This document shows, piece after piece, positions 17,506 to 25,852 of a stretch of 64,000 bases of DNA. Below the pieces are notes generated by a model. That model did no database searches. It had not been told where the DNA came from and was given only the letters and a program-made list of their open reading frames with translations. Source of the stretch: Actinomyces oris (lineage in GTDB: Bacteria; Actinomycetota; Actinomycetes; Actinomycetales; Actinomycetaceae); contig NZ_VICC01000001.1 of the NCBI RefSeq assembly GCF_006546825.1, forward strand, positions 312,191 to 376,190, read 5' to 3'. Each line of letters opens with the position of its first letter. Positions within the stretch are counted from its first letter, which is position 1. Made by a program: the position numbers and the translations under genes.

Positions 17506-18264
17506 TCAGGCCCGGTGACGGTGGACGCGGAAACCGGGGCCGATGTCGCCGGCCGGGACCATCTCGGCCAGAGAGGCGGGGTCGCTCAGTGAACTCGCCG
17601 CGATGAAACCGGTGATGGTGTCCACGCCGTAGTCGAGGAGCACCGGGTTGAGCGGCGTCGATGGCCCCACCAAGACGGTGTGCGCCTGGCGGGAGAGCTC
17701 GATGAGACGCGGCGCGGTCTTGTTGACGAAGCTCGATGAGGAGATGAAGACGAGGTCGCACTCGGGCAGGACGTACTCGCAGGCGCTGTCCGGCCAGTCG
17801 CCGGGCTGAAGGTTGCGCTCGAGGCAGATGTACTCGCCGGCGCCGGCCAGGGCGGCCTCGGCGAAGGGGAAGTGCCCGATGACCGCGACCCTCTTGCCGA
17901 CGATCATCTCCCGGTAGGGGTCGAAGACCTGGCGCCAGGTCAGCCCCTCCCCGGTGGGTTCGAAACCGTTGTCCGCAGCCGTCTGCTCGCGCGAGTACCA
18001 GGAGTTGATGGCGGCCTGGCCGATGCTGGCCTCAGCCAGGTTCCAGGACTTCGCCAGGGCGCCGACGTCGCGCAGCGGCCGTCCCTCGAACGGCCCGTTG
18101 CTGAGAGCCGGGCGGCTGCGCACATCCATGGTCCAGGCCGTTCCGACACCGCCGGCAGAGTTGAGAACACGGCTCCAGCGGGGCCCCTGGCCCGCCGTGC
18201 GCACGACGACGTCGTCGGGCAGTCCGTCAAGAAGCGCGTCGTAGATCTCCCATGGTTGTGACAT
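17506..18264 (-). CDS. DUF4213/DUF364 domain protein (putative metal-chelation)
   Basis: 252 residues from MSQPWEIYDALLDGLPDD, with GGATGAGGT upstream. The N-terminal part (about 1-85) resembles DUF4213 and the rest DUF364. Supporting stretches are IGQAAINSWYS, VAVIGHFPF and LVGPSTPLNPVLLDYGVD. Proteins of this kind often lie beside iron or molybdenum transport genes and are annotated as putative heavy-metal chelation proteins. The biochemical role is unproven. There is no signal peptide. A candidate iron-regulator box lies just upstream at 18295-18313. Confidence 0.82.
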   Translation of the reverse strand: MSQPWEIYDALLDGLPDDVVVRTAGQGPRWSRVLNSAGGVGTAWTMDVRSRPALSNGPFEGRPLRDVGALAKSWNLAEASIGQAAINSWYSREQTAADNGFEPTGEGLTWRQVFDPYREMIVGKRVAVIGHFPFAEAALAGAGEYICLERNLQPGDWPDSACEYVLPECDLVFISSSSFVNKTAPRLIELSRQAHTVLVGPSTPLNPVLLDYGVDTITGFIAASSLSDPASLAEMVPAGDIGPGFRVHRHRA

Positions 18265-18294
18265 GACCTCATCCTTCTGCAACCGGGCGGTGAC

Positions 18295-18313
18295 TGAGCC
18301 TTACCTATCCTAA
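18295..18313 (-). promoter_or_regulatory. candidate DtxR/IdeR-type iron box upstream of DUF364 gene
   Basis: On the minus strand the site reads TTAGGATAGGTAAGGCTCA. It matches the 19-bp DtxR/IdeR consensus at about 12 positions, and one half-site (TTAGGATAG) is nearly perfect. It begins 31 bp before the ATG. The second half-site is weak, so this is a tentative call. Confidence 0.4.
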
Positions 18314-18394
18314 GCAGTCCCGTCCGAGGGCGCAGCCCTTCACCCCACTGCCTCAGCGACTCCTCGCGGCATCGCCTCAGCGCAGACAGAACCG

Positions 18395-18451
18395 AGAACC
18401 ACTGCCCGAGAACCACTGCCCGCACAATGAGCGCACGTACAATGAGCGCAC
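18395..18451. repeat. two stacked short tandem duplications upstream of the adhesin
   Basis: A 14-bp unit (AGAACCACTGCCCG) occurs twice at 18395-18422. A 13-bp unit (ACAATGAGCGCAC) follows twice at 18424-18436 and 18439-18451. They lie in the 356-bp gap between the divergent DUF364 and adhesin genes. The rest of that gap (about 18455-18620) is AT-rich and must hold the adhesin promoter. Confidence 0.8.
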
Positions 18452-18620
18452 CGGAAGAATACTAATGCATCACTTTCTGACCAGCGACCCAAATTTATCG
18501 GCGACACTCAACCGTGATATTGATTGCTGTTGAGTTGCAGGAATCTCACCGTGATTCTCTGTGGAATTCCTTAATGCTACCGTGTCAAGGCCCATGACCC
18601 TAAAACTGAGGTAGCGCTTC

Positions 18621-21467
18621 ATGCTTCGCCGATTCTTTGTCCGCTCACACCGGCGGGAACTGACGTCGTCACGTCAGCCCTCACGCCAGTCTCGTCAGAG
18701 ACTAAGGAGCGGTGCCGCCATCTCGACGTTTGCCCTGGTTGCCGCCGCATTGGGCACGGCGACGCTCCCGGCTCCCCCAGCTGAGGCCATTCACGGAAAT
18801 CCTGCCGGAGGATCGGGAAAATACACCCAGGTGATCGACTGGATCGACTGGACCGAGATGACTAACACCTTGCCCGGGAAAGGCACGAGGATCCTTCCCG
18901 ATGGAAGCACCGGCGTGGTCTGGTCGACTCCCTCGCGGATCTCCGGCGATATGTGGCGCACCAGTCGATGCACCCTGTCCAATGTGCACACCACTGCCGT
19001 GGGAAAGAACGAGACGGGGCTGCCCACCGACCGGGGTCTGAGTGTTGGTTACCGACCGGGTAACTGGATGGGCGACGGTCTGTCTCACCTGTACAACGAC
19101 GGCACCAACTACACCGCCGGGGTCGCCAAGAAGCCCTATGCGACCTCATCAAACCTGCCTCTGGGCATTGCCAACCTGAGGGACTCCTCCACACAGCAGT
19201 TCCAGATCGAGTGCAACGCCTACCTGGTGACCTCCGCCTCCCAGCCCGCGAAGAGCCAGCTGGAACACCTCCCCAACAAGGTGGAAGTTCCGATGGAGGG
19301 CATGGTCGTCGCCGACGCCGAGGCCTCGAGCTGGCACATCCCGAACGGCCAGAAGGAGTACATCTCCGTTTCCCCGATCCCCTACGTCGCCTCCCAAGAC
19401 GTCACGTACCGCCTGTTGGAGAGCGCCCGGACACCGGGATGCATCACGAACTCCGTCGTGGGCAAGGTCTCCGTGTCCACCCCTGTTGGTAACCGGCCCG
19501 GTATCAAGCTGCGCCCAGACGACGCCGAGTGCAGCGCCAAGGTTCCCAACGGCTACGGCCCCTCCTCGGTCATGCTGCTGAGCAACATGCGCACCGGCTA
19601 CGTCGAGATCCACGGAGGCGGTCGAGGCGCCGTCGCCTTCGGTGTCGTCTCCTACATGGACTACGGCGACGCGCCTGAGAGCTACGGCGTCGCCGGCAGC
19701 GCGTTCCAGCCGGTCTGGAGCGGCGGGGAGCTGTCTGACAGCGGAGAGCGCAACATCGCCCGCGGCAAGGCACCGTATGAGGGCGACGCCGGAGACTGGT
19801 ACAACCTGAGTGCGGCAACGGACCAGGGGAACGTGGCCACCACGAACTCCGCCGTCGTGCGTCTGGGTGCCCTGACGGACCACGATGACAGCATCACCCA
19901 CACCGCTGACGCTTCGAGGGACAACACCACGGATATTGATGACGAGGACGCCCTGCCCGCCAACTGGGACCGCGTCATCTGGACCGATATCGGCCAGAAG
20001 TGGAGTCAGGAGATCACCTGCTCGGGCAGCAACACCAAGATCGCCGGCTGGGTGGACTGGAACCGGGACGGCGTGTTCTCCGCCGGTGAGCGCTCCGCAG
20101 TGACCTCCTGCTCCAGCGCCGGTAAGGCCACTGTGACCTGGACCGTCCCCCAGGACGCCAAGCGGAGCACCATCAATGGCAACGGTGCGGCCACCTTCAT
20201 GCGTCTGCGCATCACCGGCGCCCCGCCCAACGGGCGGGAAGCCGAGGATCCTCAGCCCACTGGCATCGCGGTCAACGGTGAGGTCGAGGACCACCAGGTG
20301 CAGGTCCAGCTGCCCAACCTGTCCCTGGCCAAGCAGGTGGACAACACCGCGGCCGGCTCTCTGGGCCTGTCCGCCAAGGACTGGACGCTCACGGCAACTC
20401 CCAAGCGCGGTAAGACCGCCTCAGGCGCCGGCGGCTTCGACTCCGCTTACCTGCCCCAGGGCCAGACGGTGCTGTCGGAATCCTCGTCGTCGCCCAAGTC
20501 GGCCGGGTACAAGGCCACGGTCTCCTGCGTGCCACACCCGAACTCGGATATCAGGACTCCGTCGTCGACGGTCAACTCCGCCTCCAAGACCCTGGATCTG
20601 GCCACCGGTGAGTGGATGCAGTGCACGATGGTCAACACGGCTCAGCCCGGTCAGGTCGTCTGGAGCAAGGTCGACGACGCCGGCAACCCGCTGGCGGGGA
20701 CCGTGTTCACGCTGGCCTCCCCGGCGCTCAACGGCGGTCGGAAGGAGGTGACCGACTGCGTCGTCACCGGTGGGAAGGCCACGTGCCCCAACGGCTCGGT
20801 GGACCAAGACCCTCGTGCCGGGTTCTTCAGGGTCTCCGGGCTCACCTGGGGCGAGTACTCCATCACCGAGACCCAGGCGCCGGCCGGCTACCACCTGTCC
20901 TCCACCACCCTGACCAAGACCCTGGACGGATCGGCGCCGGCCGCGGGCACCGACGACGACACCCCCACCCTCGACCTGGGTCAAGTTACCAACACCCGAA
21001 TCAAGGGGTCGGCCACCTGGACCAAGACCGATGAGCGCGGCAACCCCATCAAGGGTGCCCAGTGGTCGCTGATTCCCCTTGACTCCAACGGTCGGCCCCA
21101 GCCGGACCAGGCCCGCAGCATCACCGACTGCGTGGGCACCTGCGCCCAGGGCGGCCTGGACACCGATGCGAACCCCGGCGCCTTCAAGCTGGCAGAGCTG
21201 GGGTACGGCTCCTACCGGCTCGTCGAGACCAAGCCGCCGGTCGGCTACGTCCTGGACGCCACCCCCCGCACCATCACCATCTCCTCCCAGGGGCAGGTCG
21301 TGGCGCTGGGCAAGATCTCCAACCGCAAGTCGGCGGTGCCCGCCATCCCCTTCACCGGAGGGAGCGCGGCCGACACCTTCCTCATTGCCGGAGGGGCGGT
21401 GCTGGGGATCACGGTGCCGGCCATGATGGTCCAGGCCTACCGACGCCGGCGGGCCCTGGACTCATGA
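18621..21467 (+). CDS. cell-wall-anchored fimbria-like surface adhesin
   Basis: 948 residues. A long signal peptide ends near residue 56 (PAPPAEA). The N-terminal region (about 57-340) has no recognised family. A GEVED-like module follows (DYGDAPESYG about 345, DWNRDGVFSAGE about 477). Then come two SpaA/prealbumin-like pilin domains (about 560-905) with E-box motifs SITETQAPAGY and RLVETKPPVGY, which mark self-forming isopeptide bonds. The end is a sorting signal: IPFTG (about 908), a membrane helix and RRRR tail. It resembles fimbrial tip adhesins of oral Actinomyces such as FimQ, FimB or the coaggregation factor CafA. Assignment to CafA would need alignment. No class C sortase or shaft gene is adjacent. 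A GAGGT site precedes the ATG. Confidence 0.85.
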   Translation: MLRRFFVRSHRRELTSSRQPSRQSRQRLRSGAAISTFALVAAALGTATLPAPPAEAIHGNPAGGSGKYTQVIDWIDWTEMTNTLPGKGTRILPDGSTGVVWSTPSRISGDMWRTSRCTLSNVHTTAVGKNETGLPTDRGLSVGYRPGNWMGDGLSHLYNDGTNYTAGVAKKPYATSSNLPLGIANLRDSSTQQFQIECNAYLVTSASQPAKSQLEHLPNKVEVPMEGMVVADAEASSWHIPNGQKEYISVSPIPYVASQDVTYRLLESARTPGCITNSVVGKVSVSTPVGNRPGIKLRPDDAECSAKVPNGYGPSSVMLLSNMRTGYVEIHGGGRGAVAFGVVSYMDYGDAPESYGVAGSAFQPVWSGGELSDSGERNIARGKAPYEGDAGDWYNLSAATDQGNVATTNSAVVRLGALTDHDDSITHTADASRDNTTDIDDEDALPANWDRVIWTDIGQKWSQEITCSGSNTKIAGWVDWNRDGVFSAGERSAVTSCSSAGKATVTWTVPQDAKRSTINGNGAATFMRLRITGAPPNGREAEDPQPTGIAVNGEVEDHQVQVQLPNLSLAKQVDNTAAGSLGLSAKDWTLTATPKRGKTASGAGGFDSAYLPQGQTVLSESSSSPKSAGYKATVSCVPHPNSDIRTPSSTVNSASKTLDLATGEWMQCTMVNTAQPGQVVWSKVDDAGNPLAGTVFTLASPALNGGRKEVTDCVVTGGKATCPNGSVDQDPRAGFFRVSGLTWGEYSITETQAPAGYHLSSTTLTKTLDGSAPAAGTDDDTPTLDLGQVTNTRIKGSATWTKTDERGNPIKGAQWSLIPLDSNGRPQPDQARSITDCVGTCAQGGLDTDANPGAFKLAELGYGSYRLVETKPPVGYVLDATPRTITISSQGQVVALGKISNRKSAVPAIPFTGGSAADTFLIAGGAVLGITVPAMMVQAYRRRRALDS

Positions 21468-21505
21468 CTGGACTCATGACCTGAGCGAACCATCGGGACG
21501 CACGT

Positions 21506-21541
21506 GATGGGCCGCAGACACCACGGTGTCTGCGGCCCATC
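21506..21541. terminator. bidirectional terminator between the adhesin and the AraC regulator
   Basis: A 17-bp perfect inverted repeat (21506-21522 and 21525-21541) with almost no spacer lies between convergent genes. The closing bases would form the loop. Confidence 0.85.
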
Positions 21542-21568
21542 GGCGTCAACCGCATCAGGCCGGATGCC

Positions 21569-22417
21569 TCACAGGAGCGGCAGGAGGATGTCGGTGACGG
21601 CGTCGACAGGCGGGGTGATCGCCGGGTCGGTGAGGTACTCCTCGATGATCGGATGGTCTCGCGGCTCCTCGCCCGAGTTCGGCAGCCACTGACCGTAGAG
21701 CCACCGGTAGGCGGCATGCATCGACGAGTACGGGCCGATGTAACGCAGGACCGCGTACCGTCCGTCCGGCACCATCCTCTCAGCAAGGCCGTGGGGAATC
21801 TTCGTACCGGGGTCGACGACGGTTCCAGCCGCCGAGCGCAGATCAGCCGGGGGAACGGCGTCGGGATCGTCCTCATAGATGGCAACCATCAGACTCCCTG
21901 AGCCCACACGGTCTCTAACTCGGCTGAAGGCTCGGCCGATATCCATATAGGAACCACGGTGCTCGGATACGGCAAGTCGATAGCCGCGGCAAGTCTCCAC
22001 ACGAACCGCCCACCCCGGGTCCTGACTCACCGACGACGTCGATCCTGAACCACAACTCGTCACTGGTGAGTCGATCGATGCCGGGCGTCCACCGATGCGG
22101 AATCGGCTGGGAGTCGTCCTATATGCGCGGAGAAAGGCTCGACTGAACACTTCGGTGCCGGTGAACCCGGCTTTCCAAGCGATCCGTTCCACCGGCCACG
22201 AGGTCTCTGTGAGCATGGCGGCAGCCCGCTCCAGACGGAGACGGCGTACGGTCTGAGCGGCCGTCTCCCCGCGCACCGCCCGGTAGATGCGGTGCCAGTG
22301 ATAGCGGGAGAACCCGGAGACGTGAGCGAGGGTCTCCAGGCTGAGGTCGTCGTCAAGATGCGCGTAGATGTAGTCGGTGACAACGTCGAGTTGGCGTTGG
22401 TACTGCTCAGCCCTCAT
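21569..22417 (-). CDS. AraC family regulator with GyrI-like effector domain
   Basis: 282 residues. Residues 8-105 form the two-helix-turn-helix AraC domain (SLETLAHVSGFSRYHWHRIY and IAWKAGFTGTEVFSRAFLRAYRTTPSRFR). Residues 130-282 are a GyrI/SOUL-like effector-binding domain with VRVETCRGYRLAVSEHRG and the C-terminal LPNSGEEPRDHPIIEEYL. Such regulators respond to small hydrophobic or cationic molecules. Its start overlaps the stop of the upstream GyrI-like gene by 4 bp, so the two are co-translated. Target genes are unknown. Confidence 0.9.
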   Translation of the reverse strand: MRAEQYQRQLDVVTDYIYAHLDDDLSLETLAHVSGFSRYHWHRIYRAVRGETAAQTVRRLRLERAAAMLTETSWPVERIAWKAGFTGTEVFSRAFLRAYRTTPSRFRIGGRPASIDSPVTSCGSGSTSSVSQDPGWAVRVETCRGYRLAVSEHRGSYMDIGRAFSRVRDRVGSGSLMVAIYEDDPDAVPPADLRSAAGTVVDPGTKIPHGLAERMVPDGRYAVLRYIGPYSSMHAAYRWLYGQWLPNSGEEPRDHPIIEEYLTDPAITPPVDAVTDILLPLL

Positions 22418-22872
22418 GCGTCCGAAAGGACCCCAATGGAGAGGTGGATCGAGCCGTCCGTAGCGTAGTACTCGTAGTCGGCACGATAATCACGGGTCAG
22501 GTCCTTGCGGGCCCAGACATCCACCCACGCGTCATAGACACTCTCCGGCCGAGCATCGGCCAGCGTGACGATGTCGCGAGTGGAGTTCGGGATCGTCACA
22601 GTCACCTGGCCAGGGGGAACCGGACCTCCGCCCTCGATACGCCTACCGATGACGAGGGTGTAGACACCGTCGACATCGTCACCGGGAGTCTCGTAGTCGG
22701 TGTAGACCGCATAGATGCCGGGGCCGACGCTGGGCTTCTCGGGTGCGAGGAGCCCAGCGTCGGCAGCGGCCCGCCAGTGAGGAGGAATGGTTCGGGCCGC
22801 CTCTCGGTTCGACGTCCGAAGAGGCAGGCCAATGACGTCGAAGGAGCCGATCGTTTCTCTCATGCGCTCCAT
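22414..22872 (-). CDS. GyrI-like small-molecule-binding domain protein
   Basis: 152 residues from MERMRETIGSFDVIGLPLRT. An ATG at 22863 and a GTG-led longer form at 22899 are alternatives, and no start has a convincing ribosome-binding site. The whole protein looks like one GyrI-like/AraC effector-binding domain (GIYAVYTDYETPGDDVDGVYTL; YDAWVDVWARKDLTR; YEYYATDGSIHLSIGV). It overlaps the AraC gene by ATGA and carries the same kind of ligand fold. It may bind the same ligand or bind a toxic compound directly. No DNA-binding domain is present. Confidence 0.8.
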   Translation of the reverse strand: MERMRETIGSFDVIGLPLRTSNREAARTIPPHWRAAADAGLLAPEKPSVGPGIYAVYTDYETPGDDVDGVYTLVIGRRIEGGGPVPPGQVTVTIPNSTRDIVTLADARPESVYDAWVDVWARKDLTRDYRADYEYYATDGSIHLSIGVLSDA

Positions 22873-22928
22873 GATGCCCGTATGGCGCCCAGAGCTCACT
22901 GACGAATCTTGCGGACCTGGACGGGTCG

Positions 22929-23900
22929 TCAGTCCTGCGAGTGGGTCAAGACGATCTTGCCGGTGGTGGTTCCCGCGCGCACCGCGGCAACGGCCTGAGC
23001 GGCCTCCTGGATCGAGAGGCGGTCGGTGACGTGGACACGGAGCTCTCCGGAGGCCACGAGCTCCACCGCGCGCCTCAGGTGGCCTCCGACGAGTCCTGGG
23101 TTCGCCTGGCTGAAGGCCCCGAGGTTAAAGCCGATGACGCCAATGCCCCGCAGCCACAGCAACGTGGTGCTCACCTGCTGGTCCTGCTCCTGGGAGGCGT
23201 CCCCCAGCGCGAGGAGCCGTCCTCCCGTACGCAGCAGGTCGAGGCTGCGCAGCCGGGCCGGGCCGGCCACCGGGTCGGCGACGACGTCGAACTGGGCGGG
23301 GTCGGCCTCCGCGAGATCCTCGGTCAACCAGGCCTCGTCATAACCCAGGTCCAGGATCTCCTGGCGCTTGGCCTCGCTGCGGGTGACGCCGACGACGCGG
23401 CCCGCCCCGAGCAGTCGGGCCACCTGGCCCATCTGCGATCCGAGGCCACCGGCGGCGGCGTGGACCAGCACGCTCTCGCCGCGGCGCAGGTGGGCGATCT
23501 CCTCCAGGGCGACGAGCGCCGTCGTCGAGTTGGCCGGAACCGCAGCGGCCAGGACCGGGTCCAGGCCCGCGGGCAGAGGCGTCACGAGCTCGGCGGGAGC
23601 CACGGCAACCTGCCCGTAGCCGCCACCCCCGGTGATGGTCAGAGCGACAACGGCGTCCCCGACCCGGTAACCATCAACCCCGTCTCCGAGGGCACGGACT
23701 CGGCCACTCACCTCCAGCCCAGGGGTCCAGGGCAGGTCGATGGGCACGAGTCCCTCGGTGAAGAGCGCCTCGACGTAGCCGACGCCGGCATGGTCCACAT
23801 CCACAGCGATCTGACCCGGTCCGGGCTCAGGGGTGGAAGCCTCCTGGTACCGCAACCCGGACACCGGGCCATCGAAGCCGACGATCTGCATGGCCTTCAT
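22929..23900 (-). CDS. zinc-independent quinone oxidoreductase, MDR superfamily
   Basis: 323 residues. The ATG at 23900 is chosen because AGGAAGGTG lies 8 bp upstream; a GTG at 23909 would add three residues. The GroES-like N-terminal domain (about 1-125) lacks the zinc-binding cysteines. The Rossmann domain has VLVHAAAGGLGSQMGQVARLLGA, which binds NADPH. The family reduces quinones or alpha,beta-unsaturated carbonyls. A perfect 18-bp palindrome lies 33 bp upstream of the start, and a MarR regulator is encoded next door on the same strand. This is a typical redox-sensing detoxification pair. Confidence 0.9.
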   Translation of the reverse strand: MKAMQIVGFDGPVSGLRYQEASTPEPGPGQIAVDVDHAGVGYVEALFTEGLVPIDLPWTPGLEVSGRVRALGDGVDGYRVGDAVVALTITGGGGYGQVAVAPAELVTPLPAGLDPVLAAAVPANSTTALVALEEIAHLRRGESVLVHAAAGGLGSQMGQVARLLGAGRVVGVTRSEAKRQEILDLGYDEAWLTEDLAEADPAQFDVVADPVAGPARLRSLDLLRTGGRLLALGDASQEQDQQVSTTLLWLRGIGVIGFNLGAFSQANPGLVGGHLRRAVELVASGELRVHVTDRLSIQEAAQAVAAVRAGTTTGKIVLTHSQD

Positions 23901-23933
23901 GAGCAACACCTTCCTGTATCAGTCGCCAACACA

Positions 23934-23951
23934 GTATCAGATATCTGATAC
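23934..23951. promoter_or_regulatory. 18-bp palindromic operator, probably for the adjacent MarR protein
   Basis: GTATCAGATATCTGATAC is a perfect palindrome in the 135-bp gap between the MarR gene end and the oxidoreductase start. An extra half-site (TGTATCAG) lies at 23915-23922. The spacing fits a MarR dimer site controlling the oxidoreductase. Confidence 0.7.
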
Positions 23952-24035
23952 ATGACACGGAGCAGCCCCGTTGCGATTCGCTGAGCCAGTGGGATCGTGG
24001 GCCCGAGACAGCAGTGATCGTCGATGTCTCGGCCG

Positions 24036-24536
24036 CTACTCGGCGATGAGGTCGTCGCGCAGGAGGGAGGTGACGCGCCCGAGCATCTCGGTGAGCTGCT
24101 GACGCTCCTTGGCGGTGAAGGACTCGGCCATACGTTGCTCGATGCGGCGTGCGACCTTGTCGGCGCGCAGTAGCAGGGCCTCACCCTCGGTCGTGAGCGA
24201 GGCGATGAGGACCTTGGCATGGTCGGAGGAGGGATGGCGGGTGACGAGTCGTTTCTGCTCCAGTTTGGCGATGACGGTGGCCATCGTCTGCGGAGTGACC
24301 GCGGCGGCCCTGGCCAGTTGGGCCGAGGACTGCTCGGGCACGTAGTACAGGGAGAGCATGGCCGCGTACTGGGCCACGGTGAGGCCGAAGCGCCTCAGGG
24401 CCTCGGTCTTGGCGGCCATCATGGCCTGCTCGGCCGACTTGATGTGCAGGCCGAGCCGCACCCCGGTGTCCTCGACGAGCTCGCGACGTCCTCGCCTCGG
24501 GGGCGGAATGTCAACGATGCGGCTCACGGTGCTCAT
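24036..24536 (-). CDS. MarR family transcriptional regulator
   Basis: 166 residues from MSTVSRIVDIPPPRRGRRE. The winged helix is at about 45-125: FGLTVAQYAAMLSLYY, AQLARAAAVTPQTMATVIAKLEQKRLV and the wing with SDHAKVLIASLTTEG. Dimerisation helices flank it. It starts one base after the stop of the XRE gene, so the two are co-transcribed. The palindrome at 23934-23951 downstream is the likely operator, with the quinone oxidoreductase as a target. Confidence 0.92.
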   Translation of the reverse strand: MSTVSRIVDIPPPRRGRRELVEDTGVRLGLHIKSAEQAMMAAKTEALRRFGLTVAQYAAMLSLYYVPEQSSAQLARAAAVTPQTMATVIAKLEQKRLVTRHPSSDHAKVLIASLTTEGEALLLRADKVARRIEQRMAESFTAKERQQLTEMLGRVTSLLRDDLIAE

Positions 24537-24537
24537 C

Positions 24538-24741
24538 CTAGGAGGCCTCGTCATCGGGGAAGAAGATCTCCTCGATGGTCAGGCCGAAGACGCGCGCGAT
24601 GGCGAAGGCCAGGGGCAGGGAGGGGTCGTAGCGACCGGCCTCCAGGGCGTTGACCGTCTGACGGGAGACACCCAGCTCCTCGGCGAGACGGGCCTGAGTC
24701 CAGCTGCGCTGGGCACGCAGCACCTTGAGATCGTTCCTCAA
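24538..24741 (-). CDS. small XRE-family transcriptional regulator
   Basis: 67 residues from a TTG start at 24741 (MRNDLKVLRAQRSWTQARL), which overlaps the TGA of the upstream membrane-protein gene as TTGA. The HTH is complete (LAEELGVSRQTVNALEAGRYDPSLPLA), then IARVFGLTIEEIFFPDDE. This short XRE type is typically encoded beside a small multi-helix membrane protein, as here. The start is chosen by family length; the longer frame has no resemblance upstream. Confidence 0.9.
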   Translation of the reverse strand: MRNDLKVLRAQRSWTQARLAEELGVSRQTVNALEAGRYDPSLPLAFAIARVFGLTIEEIFFPDDEAS

Positions 24742-25127
24742 CGGTACCGCCAGGTGGACCACAGCATCCCGACACCGAAGAAGAAGGCCCATAGAGCGCT
24801 GACCCATATGAGGCTGACGCGAGGAGCCCCCACCTCCTCCAAGAAGCTGTATGCCATCGACGTGATGACCGTCCCCGCTGCAGAGATGACGAGCGCTTCC
24901 ATCACCTTGCGCGCCTGCATCTCATCCGCTTCCCGGGCTAAACGCATCATTGCCCACGCACAGATGGCAACACCAACCATGGGAAGCAGTGCGAAGGCGA
25001 ATCGGCGCGGGTCGCCTTCCATGGACCGCGCCCATCTCAGGCCGACCAGAACTCCAACGGAGTACAGAACAGCGCCAACACTGAATCGGATGGAGTAGGC
25101 AAGACCCGCCTTACGCTCGATAGTCAT
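24738..25127 (-). CDS. four-helix membrane protein paired with XRE regulator (DUF2178-like)
   Basis: 129 residues with four hydrophobic helices (about 12-30, 45-61, 77-97, 104-123) and a cytoplasmic EADEMQARK loop. GGAAGG precedes the ATG. The pairing with a 67-aa XRE regulator and the EADEMQ-type loop resemble DUF2178-like proteins. The function is unknown. A sigma-70-like promoter with an overlapping inverted repeat lies about 80-120 bp upstream. Confidence 0.75.
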   Translation of the reverse strand: MTIERKAGLAYSIRFSVGAVLYSVGVLVGLRWARSMEGDPRRFAFALLPMVGVAICAWAMMRLAREADEMQARKVMEALVISAAGTVITSMAYSFLEEVGAPRVSLIWVSALWAFFFGVGMLWSTWRYR

Positions 25128-25205
25128 GGCTGCCTTCCGTCAATGGAGACAATGAAGCGGATCGGTTGCCGGTGATTGACCGGATCAACCCTGACCACAA
25201 CCAGA

Positions 25206-25245
25206 ATGATAAAGCAACCTTGCCATTGCGTCAAGGTCACTTGAC
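25206..25245 (-). promoter_or_regulatory. promoter with overlapping operator for membrane protein-XRE-MarR operon
   Basis: On the minus strand TTGACG (25234-25229) and TATCAT (25211-25206) are spaced by exactly 17 bp, a strong housekeeping promoter. An inverted repeat GTCAAG-GTCA-CTTGAC (25230-25245) covers the -35 box and is a good candidate operator for the XRE regulator. The site overlaps the last codons of the upstream HXXEE gene. Confidence 0.7.
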
Positions 25246-25755
25246 TTTTTGGCGCCGTCCTCCCGACCGCCCGGTCGTCACCAGGTACGCACCGCCCAGT
25301 GCCGTGCCGGCGATGACTGGGAAGGCGGGGATCACCCACCGGTGGGGGCGCACCTCAACCCCGTGAGCTCGCAGCGTCCGCTTCGCGAAGATCCAGAAGG
25401 GCAGGACGACCGGCAGCGCCGTCGCCACTCCCGGGGTGTAGCGCCGGGCGAGGACCGCTGTGCCCAGGTGGCTGAAGGTGTGCATGCCGTAGCCATAGAG
25501 CGCGGCCTGGTAGACGGGCGAGCGTCCACGGGTGCGGTAGCCGTCCATGGAGGCAACAGCCATGACGACACCCATGAGACCGATCCCCAGGTAGACGTGC
25601 TCACGCGAGCAGCCGTGACTTCGGATGTCCTCGGGCAGGAAGGGAACCTTGTCGAAAAGCGGGTGCGTCCAGCCGGGCATCGTGGCCAGCTCCTCGAGGT
25701 CATGCGCCAGCCATGAGAAGAACAGCCCTCCGGTCGCCAGTGACACCGGATCCAT
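25237..25755 (-). CDS. HXXEE domain membrane protein
   Basis: 172 residues from MDPVSLATGG, behind GGAGGTGACC. The hallmark HDLEE occurs at residue 18 in FSWLAHDLEELATMPGW. A second conserved piece, GYGMHTFSHLGTAVL, contains paired histidines and may form a metal or active site with the first. About four or five hydrophobic helices are visible, and the C-terminus is basic. The family has no proven function. Its stop codon lies within the promoter of the next operon. Confidence 0.85.
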   Translation of the reverse strand: MDPVSLATGGLFFSWLAHDLEELATMPGWTHPLFDKVPFLPEDIRSHGCSREHVYLGIGLMGVVMAVASMDGYRTRGRSPVYQAALYGYGMHTFSHLGTAVLARRYTPGVATALPVVLPFWIFAKRTLRAHGVEVRPHRWVIPAFPVIAGTALGGAYLVTTGRSGGRRQKVK

Positions 25756-25793
25756 CACGGTCACCTCCGGCACACATTGTACCGACGAGAGAA

Positions 25794-25831
25794 TCCCCGA
25801 GGCGGACCACCATCATGGCCCATCTCGGGGA
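25794..25831 (-). terminator. terminator hairpin after tRNA-Ala
   Basis: Arms TCCCCGAG (25794-25801) and CTCGGGGA (25824-25831) enclose 22 nt that can pair further. It lies 22 bp past the tRNA 3' end and may end the gyrA-DUF3566-tRNA transcript. Confidence 0.5.
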
Positions 25832-25852
25832 GCGGGGAGTATGAGAAATCAG

